A stretch of DNA of 41,037 nt from DASVWH01 sp036389715 (GCA_036389715.1 DASVWH010000100.1:1-41037), one strand, 5' to 3'; positions 15,247 through 23,357 are shown, numbered from the stretch's first letter. Numbers and translations are program-made. Notes: a model not told the origin generated them from the sequence alone.

Positions 15247-16017
15247 ATGGAAGAGAGAAGAAAAATCGTTATCCCGACCGGAGCGGAAGCGGATGAGCCG
15301 CTTTCGACGCCGCACTTCGTTGACGCCGAAGCGACGATGACGGCGCGCCCAGTCGTGCCGCTCTCGCCGGAGGCTCTCAACTCCGCCTATGATGCTCCCG
15401 GCGCGCGGCGCAGTAATTCGCCCTACCTGATCCTGGCGGTGCTGGCGGCCGTCGTGATCGGCGTCGCGGCAGGCATCGCGATAGGGCTCTACAAGGGGCG
15501 ACAGGCGGCGGCGACTTCACCGGCGGCGAGCCAACAACCCGCGCCGACAGAGAATGTTGATGCCGCTCAGACTACTGCGCAGCAGCAGCAGTCGGCACAG
15601 ACCGAGCAGGCGAGCGCTTCCTTACCCCAGACGACCATCGAGCCGCCCGCCGCTCCGAAACAGATAGAGCCGCCCGCGGCTGCCAAAGAAAGGGCAGAGG
15701 AGAGGGCCGACGATGAGGCACGCCCCGAGCGCCCGGCTCCGCCAAGCAGGAAGGCCCGCGACGAGGATGACGACGATGCCGCCAGGCGGACGACTCCTCC
15801 TCCCGCTCGTACCAAGAGAGCGGACGACCGCGCGAGCGACGAAGATACCGCCGACGCGAGGCAGGCCGAAAGGGAACAAAGAAGAGAGGAGCGACGGCGT
15901 CGCCGCCAGCAGCAACGCGAAGAGGACGCCCCGCGAATCTACGTCCCGCGCCAGGTCGAGCGCGCCGGAAGAGAACTCAACCGCATTAGGGAAATCTTCG
16001 AGGGTCGGCAGCCTTAG
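15247..16017 (+). CDS. membrane-anchored low-complexity protein, function unknown
   Basis: 256 residues. About 60 cytoplasmic residues lead to one strong membrane helix (YLILAVLAAVVIGVAAGIAI, about 59-78), then a long disordered part. That part is rich in Ala/Gln/Pro (55-130), then acidic and basic runs (DEDDDDAAR, EQRREERRRRRQQQREE), ending in VPRQVERAGRELNRIREIFEG, a possible amphipathic helix. No enzymatic motif. A type II anchored spacer or scaffold is the only reading supported. Its strong base composition bias makes antisense frames long here, but the single clean helix and its position favour this strand. The stop is next to the heptamer repeat at 16021. Confidence 0.65.
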   Translation: MEERRKIVIPTGAEADEPLSTPHFVDAEATMTARPVVPLSPEALNSAYDAPGARRSNSPYLILAVLAAVVIGVAAGIAIGLYKGRQAAATSPAASQQPAPTENVDAAQTTAQQQQSAQTEQASASLPQTTIEPPAAPKQIEPPAAAKERAEERADDEARPERPAPPSRKARDEDDDDAARRTTPPPARTKRADDRASDEDTADARQAEREQRREERRRRRQQQREEDAPRIYVPRQVERAGRELNRIREIFEGRQP

Positions 16018-16020
16018 TTA

Positions 16021-16113
16021 GTCAATCGTCAATCGTCAATCGTAAATCGTGAATAGAGAAACGAAAGCGGGTGCTTCTCTCTATTCACGATTTACTATTG
16101 ACGATTTACTATA
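16021..16113. repeat. tandem heptamer inverted repeat, unit CAATCGT
   Basis: Left half: CAATCGT three times, then AAATCGT and GAATAGAGA. Right half, from about 16076: TCTCTATTCACGA, then TTTACTA, TTGACGA and TTTACTA, the inverted complement. The two halves can form a long hairpin around a loop of about 20 nt. Sits between a stop codon and the tlyA start. Confidence 0.85.
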
Positions 16114-16119
16114 CCGGCG

Positions 16120-16869
16120 ATGAAGCGTGAACGGATTGATAAGCTGCTGGTTGAGCGCGGGCTGGCGTCGTCGCGGACGAGGGCACAGGCGCTCGTCATG
16201 GCCGGGCTCGTGCTGGTCAACGAGCAGCGCGTCGTGAAGCCTTCGGAGATGTTCCAGCCGGATGCGCCGCTGCGCGTTAAGGGCTCGGATGATCCGGCGG
16301 CGCGCTATGTAGGGCGCGGCGGGCTCAAGCTGGAAGGCGCTTTGAAGGCTTTCGAGATCGAGGTCGAGGGGTTGTCATGCCTGGACGTGGGTGCTTCGAC
16401 GGGAGGCTTTACGGACTGTCTGTTGCAGCACGGGGCACGGCGCGTCGTCGCCCTCGATGTCGGGCATAACCAGTTGGACTGGCGCTTGCGCAACGACCCG
16501 CGCGTTGAGACGCGCGAAGGCGTCAACGCGCGTTACCTCCAGCCGGAGGATTTCGATTCGTCGTTTGACCTGGCCGTGATGGATGTCTCGTTCATCTCGG
16601 CGACCAAGGTGCTCCCGGCCGTCGTCCGGCTGTTGACGCCGGGCGGGCGCATCATTACGCTCATCAAACCGCAGTTTGAAGTGGGGCGCGGCGAGGTCGG
16701 GCGCGGCGGCATCGTCAGCGACCCGGCAAAACACGCGCGCGTGATCGAAGAGGTCAACCGAGCGGCGCGCGAACTCGGGCTCAACCTGCGCGGAGTTATC
16801 GAATCGCCCATTCACGGCGCGGACGGGAACCTGGAATTCCTGGCGCTCTACGAGCGTGACGAACAATGA
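16120..16869 (+). CDS. tlyA: TlyA-type rRNA 2'-O-methyltransferase / hemolysin A family
   Basis: 249 residues. The N-terminal S4 RNA-binding domain (RIDKLLVERGLASSRTRAQA) is joined to an FtsJ/RrmJ-like SAM methyltransferase. CLDVGASTGGFTDCLLQHGA is the SAM site, DLAVMDVSFIS the acceptor-side motif, and LIKPQFEVGRGEVGRGGIV the TlyA-specific block. The family 2'-O-methylates 16S and/or 23S rRNA and in mycobacteria sets capreomycin sensitivity; the haemolysin label is historical. ATG 16120 directly follows the repeat. The stop overlaps the next gene (ATGA), so the two are translationally coupled. nadK, a frequent neighbour of tlyA in bacteria, lies 2 kb downstream. Confidence 0.93.
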   Translation: MKRERIDKLLVERGLASSRTRAQALVMAGLVLVNEQRVVKPSEMFQPDAPLRVKGSDDPAARYVGRGGLKLEGALKAFEIEVEGLSCLDVGASTGGFTDCLLQHGARRVVALDVGHNQLDWRLRNDPRVETREGVNARYLQPEDFDSSFDLAVMDVSFISATKVLPAVVRLLTPGGRIITLIKPQFEVGRGEVGRGGIVSDPAKHARVIEEVNRAARELGLNLRGVIESPIHGADGNLEFLALYERDEQ

Positions 16870-17540
16870 GCATGACCGAGCAGGAAGCGCTGGCCCGTTT
16901 GCAGCGCGCCAAGACCTTCTACCAGAGCTTTATCAAGCTCAACTACGAGGCGCGCGCAGAAGATTGCGGGACGTGTCCGACGCAGGGCGTCTGCTGCACG
17001 GACGCGCATTTCGTCAACGTGCATATTACCAGGCTGGAGGCGGTCGCCATTCGTGAGACGCTGCGGCGCACGCCCCGGCTGGATGAAGCGGCGCGGCGCA
17101 CAGTCTACGCACGTGCGCGGGAAGCCGTCAGACGCTACGGCCTGCGCGCCGCGGGCGAGACCTTCGCGCAAACCTATTCCTGCCCGCTCTACCTGCCAGG
17201 CATGGGCTGCCTCGTACATCGCAGAGCCAAGCCCGCCCCGTGCATTCAGCACGCCTGCTATGAGAACTGGGAGGATTTACCGCCCGCCGGTTTGCAGTCG
17301 CGGACGGAGCATCGCGTCGAGCAGTTGAACAGGGAGGTTTACGGCGCGGCCTGGGCCTGGCTGCCGACGCCGCTCTGGCTCTGCCTGGTTGACCCGGAGG
17401 CGGACGGCGTCGAGCTTGAGCTTCTCGCGCGCCGTTGGAGCGCAGAGGGACGCACCTCTTCGCATCAAGCCGGGCGGGCGGCAAAGGACGCGCGCCGCGG
17501 GGGGCCCGTCCTGTCGCACGCGGTTCCCGGAGTGCGTTGA
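16866..17540 (+). CDS. YkgJ-like cysteine-cluster protein
   Basis: 224 residues, starting inside the tlyA stop. Cysteine clusters CGTCPTQGVCC (near 38-48), CPLYLPGMGCLVHRRAKP and PCIQHACYENW match the zinc/iron-chelating YkgJ-type domain, a small metal-binding fold of unknown reaction. The last 40 residues (from about RRWSAEGRTSSHQ) are basic, low in hydrophobics and unlike a folded domain; this could be a drifted tail or a frameshift near the 3' end. Coupled with tlyA, but no functional link is known. The 130 bp after it hold nothing I can name. Confidence 0.8.
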   Translation: MSMTEQEALARLQRAKTFYQSFIKLNYEARAEDCGTCPTQGVCCTDAHFVNVHITRLEAVAIRETLRRTPRLDEAARRTVYARAREAVRRYGLRAAGETFAQTYSCPLYLPGMGCLVHRRAKPAPCIQHACYENWEDLPPAGLQSRTEHRVEQLNREVYGAAWAWLPTPLWLCLVDPEADGVELELLARRWSAEGRTSSHQAGRAAKDARRGGPVLSHAVPGVR

Positions 17541-17670
17541 GAACCGCGCCGGATGGCCCCGGACGGCCAGCGCCCGGGAGTGGTTTAGCTCCTTACAGAA
17601 TAGCGCGGCCTCCGTCGGCCCTGTCGAAATCTTGAAATTAAGAGACGCTTGAATCAAGAGACGCTGAGAG

Positions 17671-18189
17671 ATGAGTTCGCTGGAGCTTCGTTTGACGGTT
17701 TCGGAAGATGTGCCGGGCATCCTGGCGCTGATTGCCGAAATCTACGCCGAGTACGATTGCGTGCTCAATGCCGAGCAGGACGAGCGTCACTTGCTGGAGC
17801 CGGGGCCATACTTTCGCAAGCGCGGCGGGGAGTTCTGGGTGGTCGAAGACGACGCGGGAGTGATTCGCGCGACCGCGGCAGTAGCACTGCACGAAGACGC
17901 GGCCGAGCTGAAGACGCTCTACGTGCATCCGTCTTTGCGGCGACAGGGCTGGGGGCGGCGGCTGACGGAGCTGGCCATGGAGTACGCGCGGCGGGCGGGT
18001 AAGCCGAAGATGGTGCTCTGGAGCGACACGCGCTTTGCGGCTGCGCACAGCCTGTATCGTGGGATGGGCTTTCGAGAGTGCGGCGAGCGCGAGCTTCACG
18101 ACTCGAATAATTCGCGCGAGTACGGCTTCGAGATGTCGCTGGCGGAAGACGAGTTAAAGCGTTTTCCACAGGCTTTTCCACAGCCCTAA
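17671..18189 (+). CDS. GNAT-family N-acetyltransferase
   Basis: 172 residues with the GNAT fold. Motif A for acetyl-CoA is LYVHPSLRRQGWGRRLTELAMEYA, close to the Q/R-x-x-G-x-G/A rule. Motif B is SLYRGMGFRECGERE. The N-terminus (LRLTVSEDVPGILALIAEIY) is the usual first strand and helix. The acceptor is unknown; the closest style is the MarR-associated or YhhY-like small-molecule acetyltransferases. Cytoplasmic. It ends 37 bp before the promoter of the structured RNA. Confidence 0.85.
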   Translation: MSSLELRLTVSEDVPGILALIAEIYAEYDCVLNAEQDERHLLEPGPYFRKRGGEFWVVEDDAGVIRATAAVALHEDAAELKTLYVHPSLRRQGWGRRLTELAMEYARRAGKPKMVLWSDTRFAAAHSLYRGMGFRECGERELHDSNNSREYGFEMSLAEDELKRFPQAFPQP

Positions 18190-18225
18190 ACCTAAGAATC
18201 TGCAAATACTTAAAGTGCTTTGTTC

Positions 18226-18254
18226 TTGACTCGGCCCGGAGCCGGGTGTATAAC
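18226..18254 (+). promoter_or_regulatory. near-consensus promoter of the structured RNA
   Basis: TTGACT (18226-18231), exactly 17 bp, TATAAC (18249-18254). Expected start near 18260, exactly where the first pairing arm of the RNA begins. Confidence 0.85.
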
Positions 18255-18259
18255 TCGCA

Positions 18260-18775
18260 GCCTGTTACGGAGCTTACGGGCACACGTAACCGACGCGAGG
18301 AGAGGCGAGTGATGCGGTGACGCATCCTTTGAGTAAGGGTAACAGGCGGCTGTTGTTCTTATCACACCTCGCGTCGAAGCCGAAAGGCTTGGCTTACGAG
18401 GAGAGTCGCAAGACTTTCCCCTGGCGACCCGGATAAAAACGGGCCGCGCTTCGAGGAGCTGATCACCCTTGGAGTAGCACAAGTCGTCCGGGCTTCGGCC
18501 TGGGCCTCGTTGCCGGGGACGTAACCGGCGGTGGAGGAAAAGCCACCAGAACAAAAACCAAACGGCACCGTGTTACTTGTAATGCGACGGTTCGTGAAAG
18601 CGAATCGAGTGCCGACCGGGGGCGCGCTGACCGCCAGCGCACGCTTCGGGATATAAAACGGCAACCGCTGTGTGTACATGCGAGGTTGCCAATCCCCTAA
18701 GGTCGCTTCGGCGACTTTCGGGAATCAGGGATTGCGCCGCTTTCAACTCGTTTGGAGGCGGCGCAATCTCTTTTT
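18260..18775 (+). ncRNA. large structured RNA of about 515 nt, family not recognised
   Basis: No credible protein on either strand, but dense base-pairing. GCCTGTTAC (18260-18268) pairs with GTAACAGGC (18339-18347). CGACGCGAGG (18291-18300) pairs with CCTCGCGTCG (18367-18376). These two perfect helices cross, a pseudoknot. Hairpins: 18311-18326 (GTGA loop), 18377-18390 (GAAA), 18404-18415 (GCAA), 18486-18505 (TTCG), 18588-18607 (GAAA, within a CGGCAC/GTGCCG stem 18563-18614), 18624-18640, 18660-18690 inside GGGAT/ATCCC, and 18699-18718 (TTCG). A perfect terminator closes it. RNase P RNA (GAGGAAAGTCCGGGC, ACAGAA), tmRNA (tRNA-like ends, tag) and SRP/6S signatures are absent. It might be a large ornate RNA or a lineage-specific regulatory RNA. 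Confidence 0.85.
18730..18775 (+). terminator. intrinsic terminator of the structured RNA
   Basis: GATTGCGCCGC (18730-18740) and GCGGCGCAATC (18758-18768) are perfectly complementary, followed by TCTTTTT. Confidence 0.93.
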
Positions 18776-18797
18776 CTGCCCTCCCGGAACATCCGCG

Positions 18798-18827
18798 TTG
18801 ACACCCGAAAGTGCGGGCGGGTATCAT
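18798..18827 (+). promoter_or_regulatory. promoter of nadK
   Basis: Consensus TTGACA (18798-18803), 18 bp, TATCAT (18822-18827), 121 bp before the nadK start and after the RNA terminator, so nadK has its own transcript. Confidence 0.7.
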
Positions 18828-18948
18828 CCGAGCCGTCCCTTAAAGTAATCACCAGAATTCAAAGTCCGAGATAACTTTCGCAGGCAACGGTTAAGGCGCT
18901 TCCGGCTTTGAGAGCCTCGTCGAGACCTTTTCCGGGCAGGGTTGATTG

Positions 18949-19833
18949 ATGGCTCACACGGCTATACGGCGCGTCGGCGTTGTCATCAAACCGGAGCATC
19001 CGGCGGCGATGCGAACCGTCTGTCGCCTGGTCCAATGGCTCGACGAGCGCGGTCTGTGCCTCGTCGGCGGCCCGGAGATTGACGGGGCCGCCATCGAGGC
19101 CGAGACCGGCTGCGCCATCGAAATCGTCGAGCGCGAGAGGCTGGCGGCGAACATTGACCTGCTCGTCGTCCTGGGCGGCGACGGGACCATGATCGCCAGC
19201 TCGCGCCTGCTCGGCGATTACGATGTTCCAGTGCTGGGCATCAACTACGGGACGCTCGGCTACCTGGCCGAGTTTACCGTCGAGGAGATGTTTCCGGCGC
19301 TCGCTTCCATTCTCGACGGCGATTACCGGATAGACACGCGCGTTCGCCTGGCCGTTGACCTGGTCCGCGATGAGAACCTGCTGATGCACAAGCGGGTGCT
19401 CAACGACGTGGTCATCAACAAGTCCGCGCTGGCGCGCATCATCGAGATCGAAGCCCACATGAACGGGCAATTGATTAGCTCGTTTCGCGCCGACGGGTTG
19501 ATTGTCTCGACGCCGACGGGCTCGACCGCCTACAATCTTTCCGCGGGCGGCCCCGTCGTTTACCCTTCGATGAACGCGGTGGTCATCACGCCCATCTGTC
19601 CCTTCACACTCTCGGATCGCCCCATCGTCGTCCCGGACGACGCCCTGCTCGAACTGCGCCTGCGAACGCCGCACGAGGAGGTGGTCCTGACGCTCGACGG
19701 GCAATTCGGCATTCCGATAGAGGTCGGCGACCGCGTGCTGATTAGGAAAAGCCGGACGACCTTTAAGATCGTGCAGCCGACCAACAGGAATTATTTCGAG
19801 GTCCTGCGCGAAAAACTGCGCTGGGGGAAATGA
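18949..19833 (+). CDS. nadK: NAD kinase
   Basis: Phosphorylates NAD to NADP using ATP or polyphosphate; cytoplasmic and essential in most bacteria. 294 residues. LLVVLGGDGTMIAS holds the GGDGT motif, then GINYGTLGYLAEF, NDVVINKSALARI and DGLIVSTPTGSTAYNLSAGGP, the family's NAD-binding signature. The C-terminal part TLDGQFGIPIEVGDRV is also typical. ATG 18949 is used rather than TTG 18946. It is separated from tlyA by the acetyltransferase and the structured RNA, although the two are often adjacent in other bacteria. Confidence 0.96.
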   Translation: MAHTAIRRVGVVIKPEHPAAMRTVCRLVQWLDERGLCLVGGPEIDGAAIEAETGCAIEIVERERLAANIDLLVVLGGDGTMIASSRLLGDYDVPVLGINYGTLGYLAEFTVEEMFPALASILDGDYRIDTRVRLAVDLVRDENLLMHKRVLNDVVINKSALARIIEIEAHMNGQLISSFRADGLIVSTPTGSTAYNLSAGGPVVYPSMNAVVITPICPFTLSDRPIVVPDDALLELRLRTPHEEVVLTLDGQFGIPIEVGDRVLIRKSRTTFKIVQPTNRNYFEVLREKLRWGK

Positions 19834-19837
19834 GCTG

Positions 19838-19968
19838 GTCAATAATCGATGGTCAATGGTAAATCGTAAATGGTAAATCGTAAATCGTGAATAGATAAAA
19901 GCGAATCCTTAAGACTTAAAGCCTCCGTCTTTCTTTTTCTATTGACGATTTACCATTGACTATTGACC
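19838..19968. repeat. tandem heptamer inverted repeat, unit GGTAAAT/CGTAAAT
   Basis: Left half 19838-19893: copies of GGTAAAT and CGTAAAT, preceded by GGTCAAT variants. Right half from about 19938: TATTGACGATTTACCATTGA continuing to TATTGACC, the inverted complement. The loop between holds a T-rich stretch. Lies just after the nadK stop and 14 bp before the symporter start. Confidence 0.85.
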
Positions 19969-19981
19969 TTAATGAGGTGAC

Positions 19982-21487
19982 ATGGCTGACGAACACGACG
20001 AGAAGCGAACGACGCGCCCGGAGATTGCCGCCGACGGGTTTGAGCGAGAGGTGACGACGGACCTGGACGACGAAACGCCGGATCGTCCGAAGGGGATGCC
20101 GCTGCATACGCGCATCCTGATCGGGCTCCTGATTGGCGTCGTCGCGGGGATAGCCGCCAACTATCTCTTCCAGGTTCCAGACCCAGCTCAACCGGACGTG
20201 ATGATTACACACCCGCGCGTCGAGTGGGTCGTGCATCACATCACGGAGCCGGTCGGCGAGATATTCCTGAGCCTGCTCAAGATGATTATCGTGCCGCTGG
20301 TCTTCTCCTCTTTGATAGTCGGCGTCGCGGGCATCGGCGACATCCGCAAGCTCGGGCGCGTCGGCCTCAAATCTTTTGCCTACTGCCTGATTATCTCGGC
20401 CATCTCCGTCGTCATCGGGCTGACGCTGGCCAATACCATCAGACCCGGCAATCGGGTCGAGCCCGCCACGCGCGCGAAGCTCGAACAGCGCTTTAGCAAG
20501 AGCGCGGAGAGCGAGATCAGCAAGGCAAAGAAGGCTGCGTCGAATGATTCGCCCTTCATGCAGGTGGTCAAAAGCATCGTGCCCGCGAATCCGGTGGCGA
20601 TGGTCGTCGGAGAGTCGCCCGGCTACAGCCCGGACATGCTCAAGCTGATGTTCTTCGCCTTGATTATCGGCATCGCGATTACGCTCATCCCGTTCGAGAC
20701 GACCGCGCCTTTCCTGCGCGGCTTGCAGGCGCTCTACGAGATTACGGCGAAGATCATAGACATCGTCATGAAGTTCGCGCCGTATGCGGTCGCGTGTCTT
20801 CTCTTCAACAACATGGCGCGCTTCGGGATAGACCTTTTGCAGGCGCTCGGCTGGTTCATGGTGACGGTGCTCGCCGGGCTGGCGATACACATGTTCGGCG
20901 TCTATTCGCTCTCGGTCTATTTCCTGTCGCGCATCTCGCCTCTGGAATTCTTCCGCCGCATCAAGACCGTCATCCTGACGGCCTTCTCGACCTCTTCATC
21001 GAACGCGACGCTGCCGACGGCGCTGCGCGTCTCGGAGGAGAACCTCGGCGTGCCGCAGGAGATCAACAGCTTCGTGCTGACGGTCGGCGCGACGGCCAAT
21101 CAGAACGGGACGGCGCTCTACGAGGGCGTGACGGTGCTTTTCCTGGCGCAGCTGGCGGGCGTCGACCTCTCGCTCGGGCAGCAGTTGATGGTCGTTTACC
21201 TGGCTATTATCGGCGGCATCGGGACGGCGGGCGTGCCGTCGGGCTCGATTCCTTTCATCATCGGCGTGCTGGCGACCATCAACGTCAACCCCGGGCTGAT
21301 AGCCATCATCATCGGCGTGGACCGGCTGCTGGATATGTGCCGGACGACGCTCAACGTGACGGGCGACATCACGGCCGCGACCTTCGTCGCGCGCTCGGAA
21401 GGCTACGAGCTGTTGAAGCGACACGAACCCGCGATTGTTCACGCGGGCGCGGCGCACCCGCTCGCGGGGCGTCCGGGCGAGCCCTGA
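19982..21487 (+). CDS. dicarboxylate/amino acid:cation symporter (DAACS/GltP-DctA family)
   Basis: Secondary transporter moving C4-dicarboxylates or acidic amino acids with Na+ or H+. 501 residues, with an acidic, non-membrane extension of about 38 residues before the first helix. Family signatures: the serine-rich re-entrant loop AFSTSSSNATLPT, the GATANQNGTALYEG motif of helix 7, GTAGVPSGSIPF of the second hairpin loop, and DRLLDMCRTTLNVTGD of helix 8. Substrate choice between glutamate/aspartate and dicarboxylates cannot be fixed; an arginine in the DMCRTT position points to acidic amino acids. Start ATG 19982 with GAGGTG upstream. Confidence 0.93.
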   Translation: MADEHDEKRTTRPEIAADGFEREVTTDLDDETPDRPKGMPLHTRILIGLLIGVVAGIAANYLFQVPDPAQPDVMITHPRVEWVVHHITEPVGEIFLSLLKMIIVPLVFSSLIVGVAGIGDIRKLGRVGLKSFAYCLIISAISVVIGLTLANTIRPGNRVEPATRAKLEQRFSKSAESEISKAKKAASNDSPFMQVVKSIVPANPVAMVVGESPGYSPDMLKLMFFALIIGIAITLIPFETTAPFLRGLQALYEITAKIIDIVMKFAPYAVACLLFNNMARFGIDLLQALGWFMVTVLAGLAIHMFGVYSLSVYFLSRISPLEFFRRIKTVILTAFSTSSSNATLPTALRVSEENLGVPQEINSFVLTVGATANQNGTALYEGVTVLFLAQLAGVDLSLGQQLMVVYLAIIGGIGTAGVPSGSIPFIIGVLATINVNPGLIAIIIGVDRLLDMCRTTLNVTGDITAATFVARSEGYELLKRHEPAIVHAGAAHPLAGRPGEP

Positions 21488-21565
21488 GCCGTGAGCGCAA
21501 TCATCCACCCGAAAATGGTTTTCATCCTTTGACTGACGGCACTCCGAAAATGAGGTGAACGCGAA

Positions 21566-22333
21566 ATGATCTTTCCGATAGGCGACGACAATTCCGACCG
21601 GACGGCGACGCCGCTCGTCAATTACCTGCTGATTGCGATCAACGTGCTGGTCTTCGTCCTGCTCCAGGGCGGCGGCTCAAACGAGAAGTTCACTTATGCT
21701 TACTCGACCGTCCCGCAGGAGATAGTGACCGGCACGGACATAGACCGCCCCGTCAGTATTCAGGACGCGGCCGGTTCCGAAATCGGGAGGATTGACCTTC
21801 AGCCGACGCCGCCGAGCGTTTACATCACGCTCCTGACCTCCATGTTCATGCACGGCGGTTGGATGCATCTTTTCGGCAACATGCTCTTCCTCTGGATTTT
21901 CGGCGACAACATAGAGGACCGGCTGGGGCATGGAAGATACCTGGTCTTTTATCTCGTCTGCGGGCTGCTGGCTTCCCTGACGCACGTCTTCACGAGCGTC
22001 GCGTTTGCCGGAGACAACCGGCTCAGCCTGTTGATTCCGAGCCTGGGCGCATCGGGCGCGATCTCCGGCGTGCTCGGCGGCTACCTGCTGCTCTTCCCGC
22101 GCAGGCAGGTGCGCGTCTTCATCCTGCGTATGCTGACGACCGTTCCGGCCATCGTCGCCATCGGGCTCTGGTTCGTCTTGCAGTTGGTCGAGAGTTTCGG
22201 AATGCTCAGCAGCGGCCCGCAGTCCGGCGGCGGCGTGGCATATGCGGCGCACATCGGCGGCTTCATCGCCGGGTTGATTCTCATCAAGCTCTTCGCCGCG
22301 GGGCGCGGCCCGAGCGCCAGTCCGGCCGTCTGA
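21566..22333 (+). CDS. rhomboid-family intramembrane serine protease
   Basis: 255 residues with about six membrane helices. SMFMHGGWMHLFGNMLFLWIFG is the conserved helix 2 region with the oxyanion asparagine, GASGAISGVLGGYLL contains the catalytic serine (GASG), and the catalytic histidine is in AAHIGGFIAG. It therefore looks active, cutting membrane proteins within the bilayer. A loop of about 50 residues between helices 1 and 2 (NEKFTYAYSTVPQEI onward) is typical of this GlpG/YqgP-like subfamily. The GAGGTG ribosome site precedes ATG 21566. Confidence 0.93.
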   Translation: MIFPIGDDNSDRTATPLVNYLLIAINVLVFVLLQGGGSNEKFTYAYSTVPQEIVTGTDIDRPVSIQDAAGSEIGRIDLQPTPPSVYITLLTSMFMHGGWMHLFGNMLFLWIFGDNIEDRLGHGRYLVFYLVCGLLASLTHVFTSVAFAGDNRLSLLIPSLGASGAISGVLGGYLLLFPRRQVRVFILRMLTTVPAIVAIGLWFVLQLVESFGMLSSGPQSGGGVAYAAHIGGFIAGLILIKLFAAGRGPSASPAV

Positions 22334-22396
22334 TTTTTACTCGCGGCCGCGAGCGTCAAAGTGTTCGGTCGAGCGTGAAAAAGGGTCCGCAAGTGA

Positions 22397-22449
22397 AAGA
22401 GGGTGAAGGGAAAGCCGCGGCAGGCTTCCTTTAACCCTCTTCGGTTTTT
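22397..22449 (+). terminator. terminator after the rhomboid gene
   Basis: AAGAGGGT (22397-22404) pairs with ACCCTCTT (22434-22441) and inner AAAGCC with GGCTT, followed by CGGTTTTTA. It partly resembles a decayed repeat hairpin. Confidence 0.7.
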
Positions 22450-22565
22450 AAAAGCTCGACGCCGCGCCGGGCCACCTCTTGCAGCTTCCTCGCTTTCTGC
22501 TTTCTTGCTCCGGCGCGCGGTGCTCCTGTAAGATTCAATCTTCAATCAAGCGAGGAGTTAAATGG

Positions 22566-22994
22566 ATGTCGGTCACCGAAACGATTCTGCCTCCCACTAA
22601 CCAGCAGGGCCTGGATATTCGCTCGACGCCGCGCGCCGAGATGAATCTTTACCCGCTGGATACTTTCCCCTACGAGTACGCCGGGCGCGAGGTCCGCATC
22701 TCGTTCGAGATACCCGAGTTCACGGCCATCTGCCCCTTCTCGGATTTCCCGGATTTTGCGACCATCCGCCTGGAGTACGTCCCCAACGAACGCTGCGTCG
22801 AACTCAAGAGCCTGAAGCTCTATATCAACTCGTTCCGGGCCGTTAAGATTTTCCACGAGCACGTCATCAACGCTATCCTCGAAGATTTCGTGCGCGCCTG
22901 CGACCCCCTGAGCGTCGAACTCGAAGGCGACTTCAACATTCGCGGCAATATCAAGACGGTCGTCCGCGCAAGCTATAGAAAAAGTAAGCAGTAA
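22566..22994 (+). CDS. queF: NADPH-dependent preQ0 reductase (queuosine synthesis)
   Basis: Reduces 7-cyano-7-deazaguanine (preQ0) to preQ1 for queuosine modification of tRNA. 142 residues, the short type I (YkvM-like) form. Catalytic C56 is in FTAICPFSDFPDFA with D63 nearby; the family block YVPNERCVELKSLKLYINSFR contains the NADPH/substrate residues. ATG 22566 follows GAGGAG; the frame is open upstream without family sequence. The last codons (KSKQ and stop) are formed by the start of the AGTAAGC repeat, so the gene end has been invaded by it. No other queuosine gene is in the window. Confidence 0.96.
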   Translation: MSVTETILPPTNQQGLDIRSTPRAEMNLYPLDTFPYEYAGREVRISFEIPEFTAICPFSDFPDFATIRLEYVPNERCVELKSLKLYINSFRAVKIFHEHVINAILEDFVRACDPLSVELEGDFNIRGNIKTVVRASYRKSKQ

Positions 22995-23115
22995 GCAGTG
23001 AGCAGTAAGCAGTAAAAGACAGGAAGCTGCTCGCCCCCGTCCGCTCACTATTTACTACTGCTTGCTCTTAACTGCTTGCTCTTAACTGCTCACTGCTTAC
23101 TGCTCACTGCTTACT
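22984..23115. repeat. tandem heptamer inverted repeat, unit AGTAAGC/AGTGAGC
   Basis: Left: four copies of AGTAAGC or AGTGAGC and a partial AGTAAA. Right (about 23056-23115): heptamers of TGCTTAC, TGCTCAC, TGCTTGC and TCTTAAC, the inverted complement. The queF stop codon TAA lies within the second copy. Confidence 0.9.
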
Positions 23116-23118
23116 CTT

Positions 23119-23340
23119 ATGGATACCACCATCTTCTTCTCGTCGGCGGGCGCTATCATTGCGATAGTGGCGCTGTTTTTCATCCTCAAGCGGGTGGTCG
23201 GGTTCTTCTTCCGGCTGGCGCTGATGGGGGTGCTGATTCTGGCGGTGCTCGTCGGAGCCTGGATGTGGTCGAGGGGCGATAGCTCTGCGGACAACAGCAA
23301 TCGTCCGCGACCCGCGCGCCGGACAACCAACGCTCGCTGA
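23119..23340 (+). CDS. small single-helix membrane protein
   Basis: 73 residues: MDTTIFFSSAGAIIAIVALF begins a long hydrophobic part with probably two close membrane helices (about 8-22 and 30-50) separated by KRVVGFFFR, then a basic, Asn/Arg/Pro-rich tail. It starts immediately after the heptamer repeat with no clear ribosome site. It is 17 bp from the MFS gene and likely cotranscribed. Function unknown; could be an accessory subunit or a spurious frame, though the hydrophobic pattern favours a gene. Confidence 0.55.
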   Translation: MDTTIFFSSAGAIIAIVALFFILKRVVGFFFRLALMGVLILAVLVGAWMWSRGDSSADNSNRPRPARRTTNAR

Positions 23341-23357
23341 TTCGGCAGGCTCGTTGA

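Noticed and set aside
18260..18775. RNase P RNA or tmRNA identity for the structured RNA
   Set aside because: The universal GAGGAAAGTC/ACAGAA core of RNase P RNA and the tRNA-like ends, T-arm and tag of tmRNA were looked for on both strands and not found; GTGGAGGAAAAGCC at 18531 is only a superficial likeness.
18210..18827. Minus-strand protein frames of 84-114 codons across the RNA
   Set aside because: They cross the promoter, the paired helices and the terminator, lack ribosome sites and have no family resemblance.
22984..23115. CRISPR-like array at heptamer repeats
   Set aside because: Units are 7 bp with no spacers and the second half is inverted, so this is a hairpin of tandem repeats, not an array; no cas genes.
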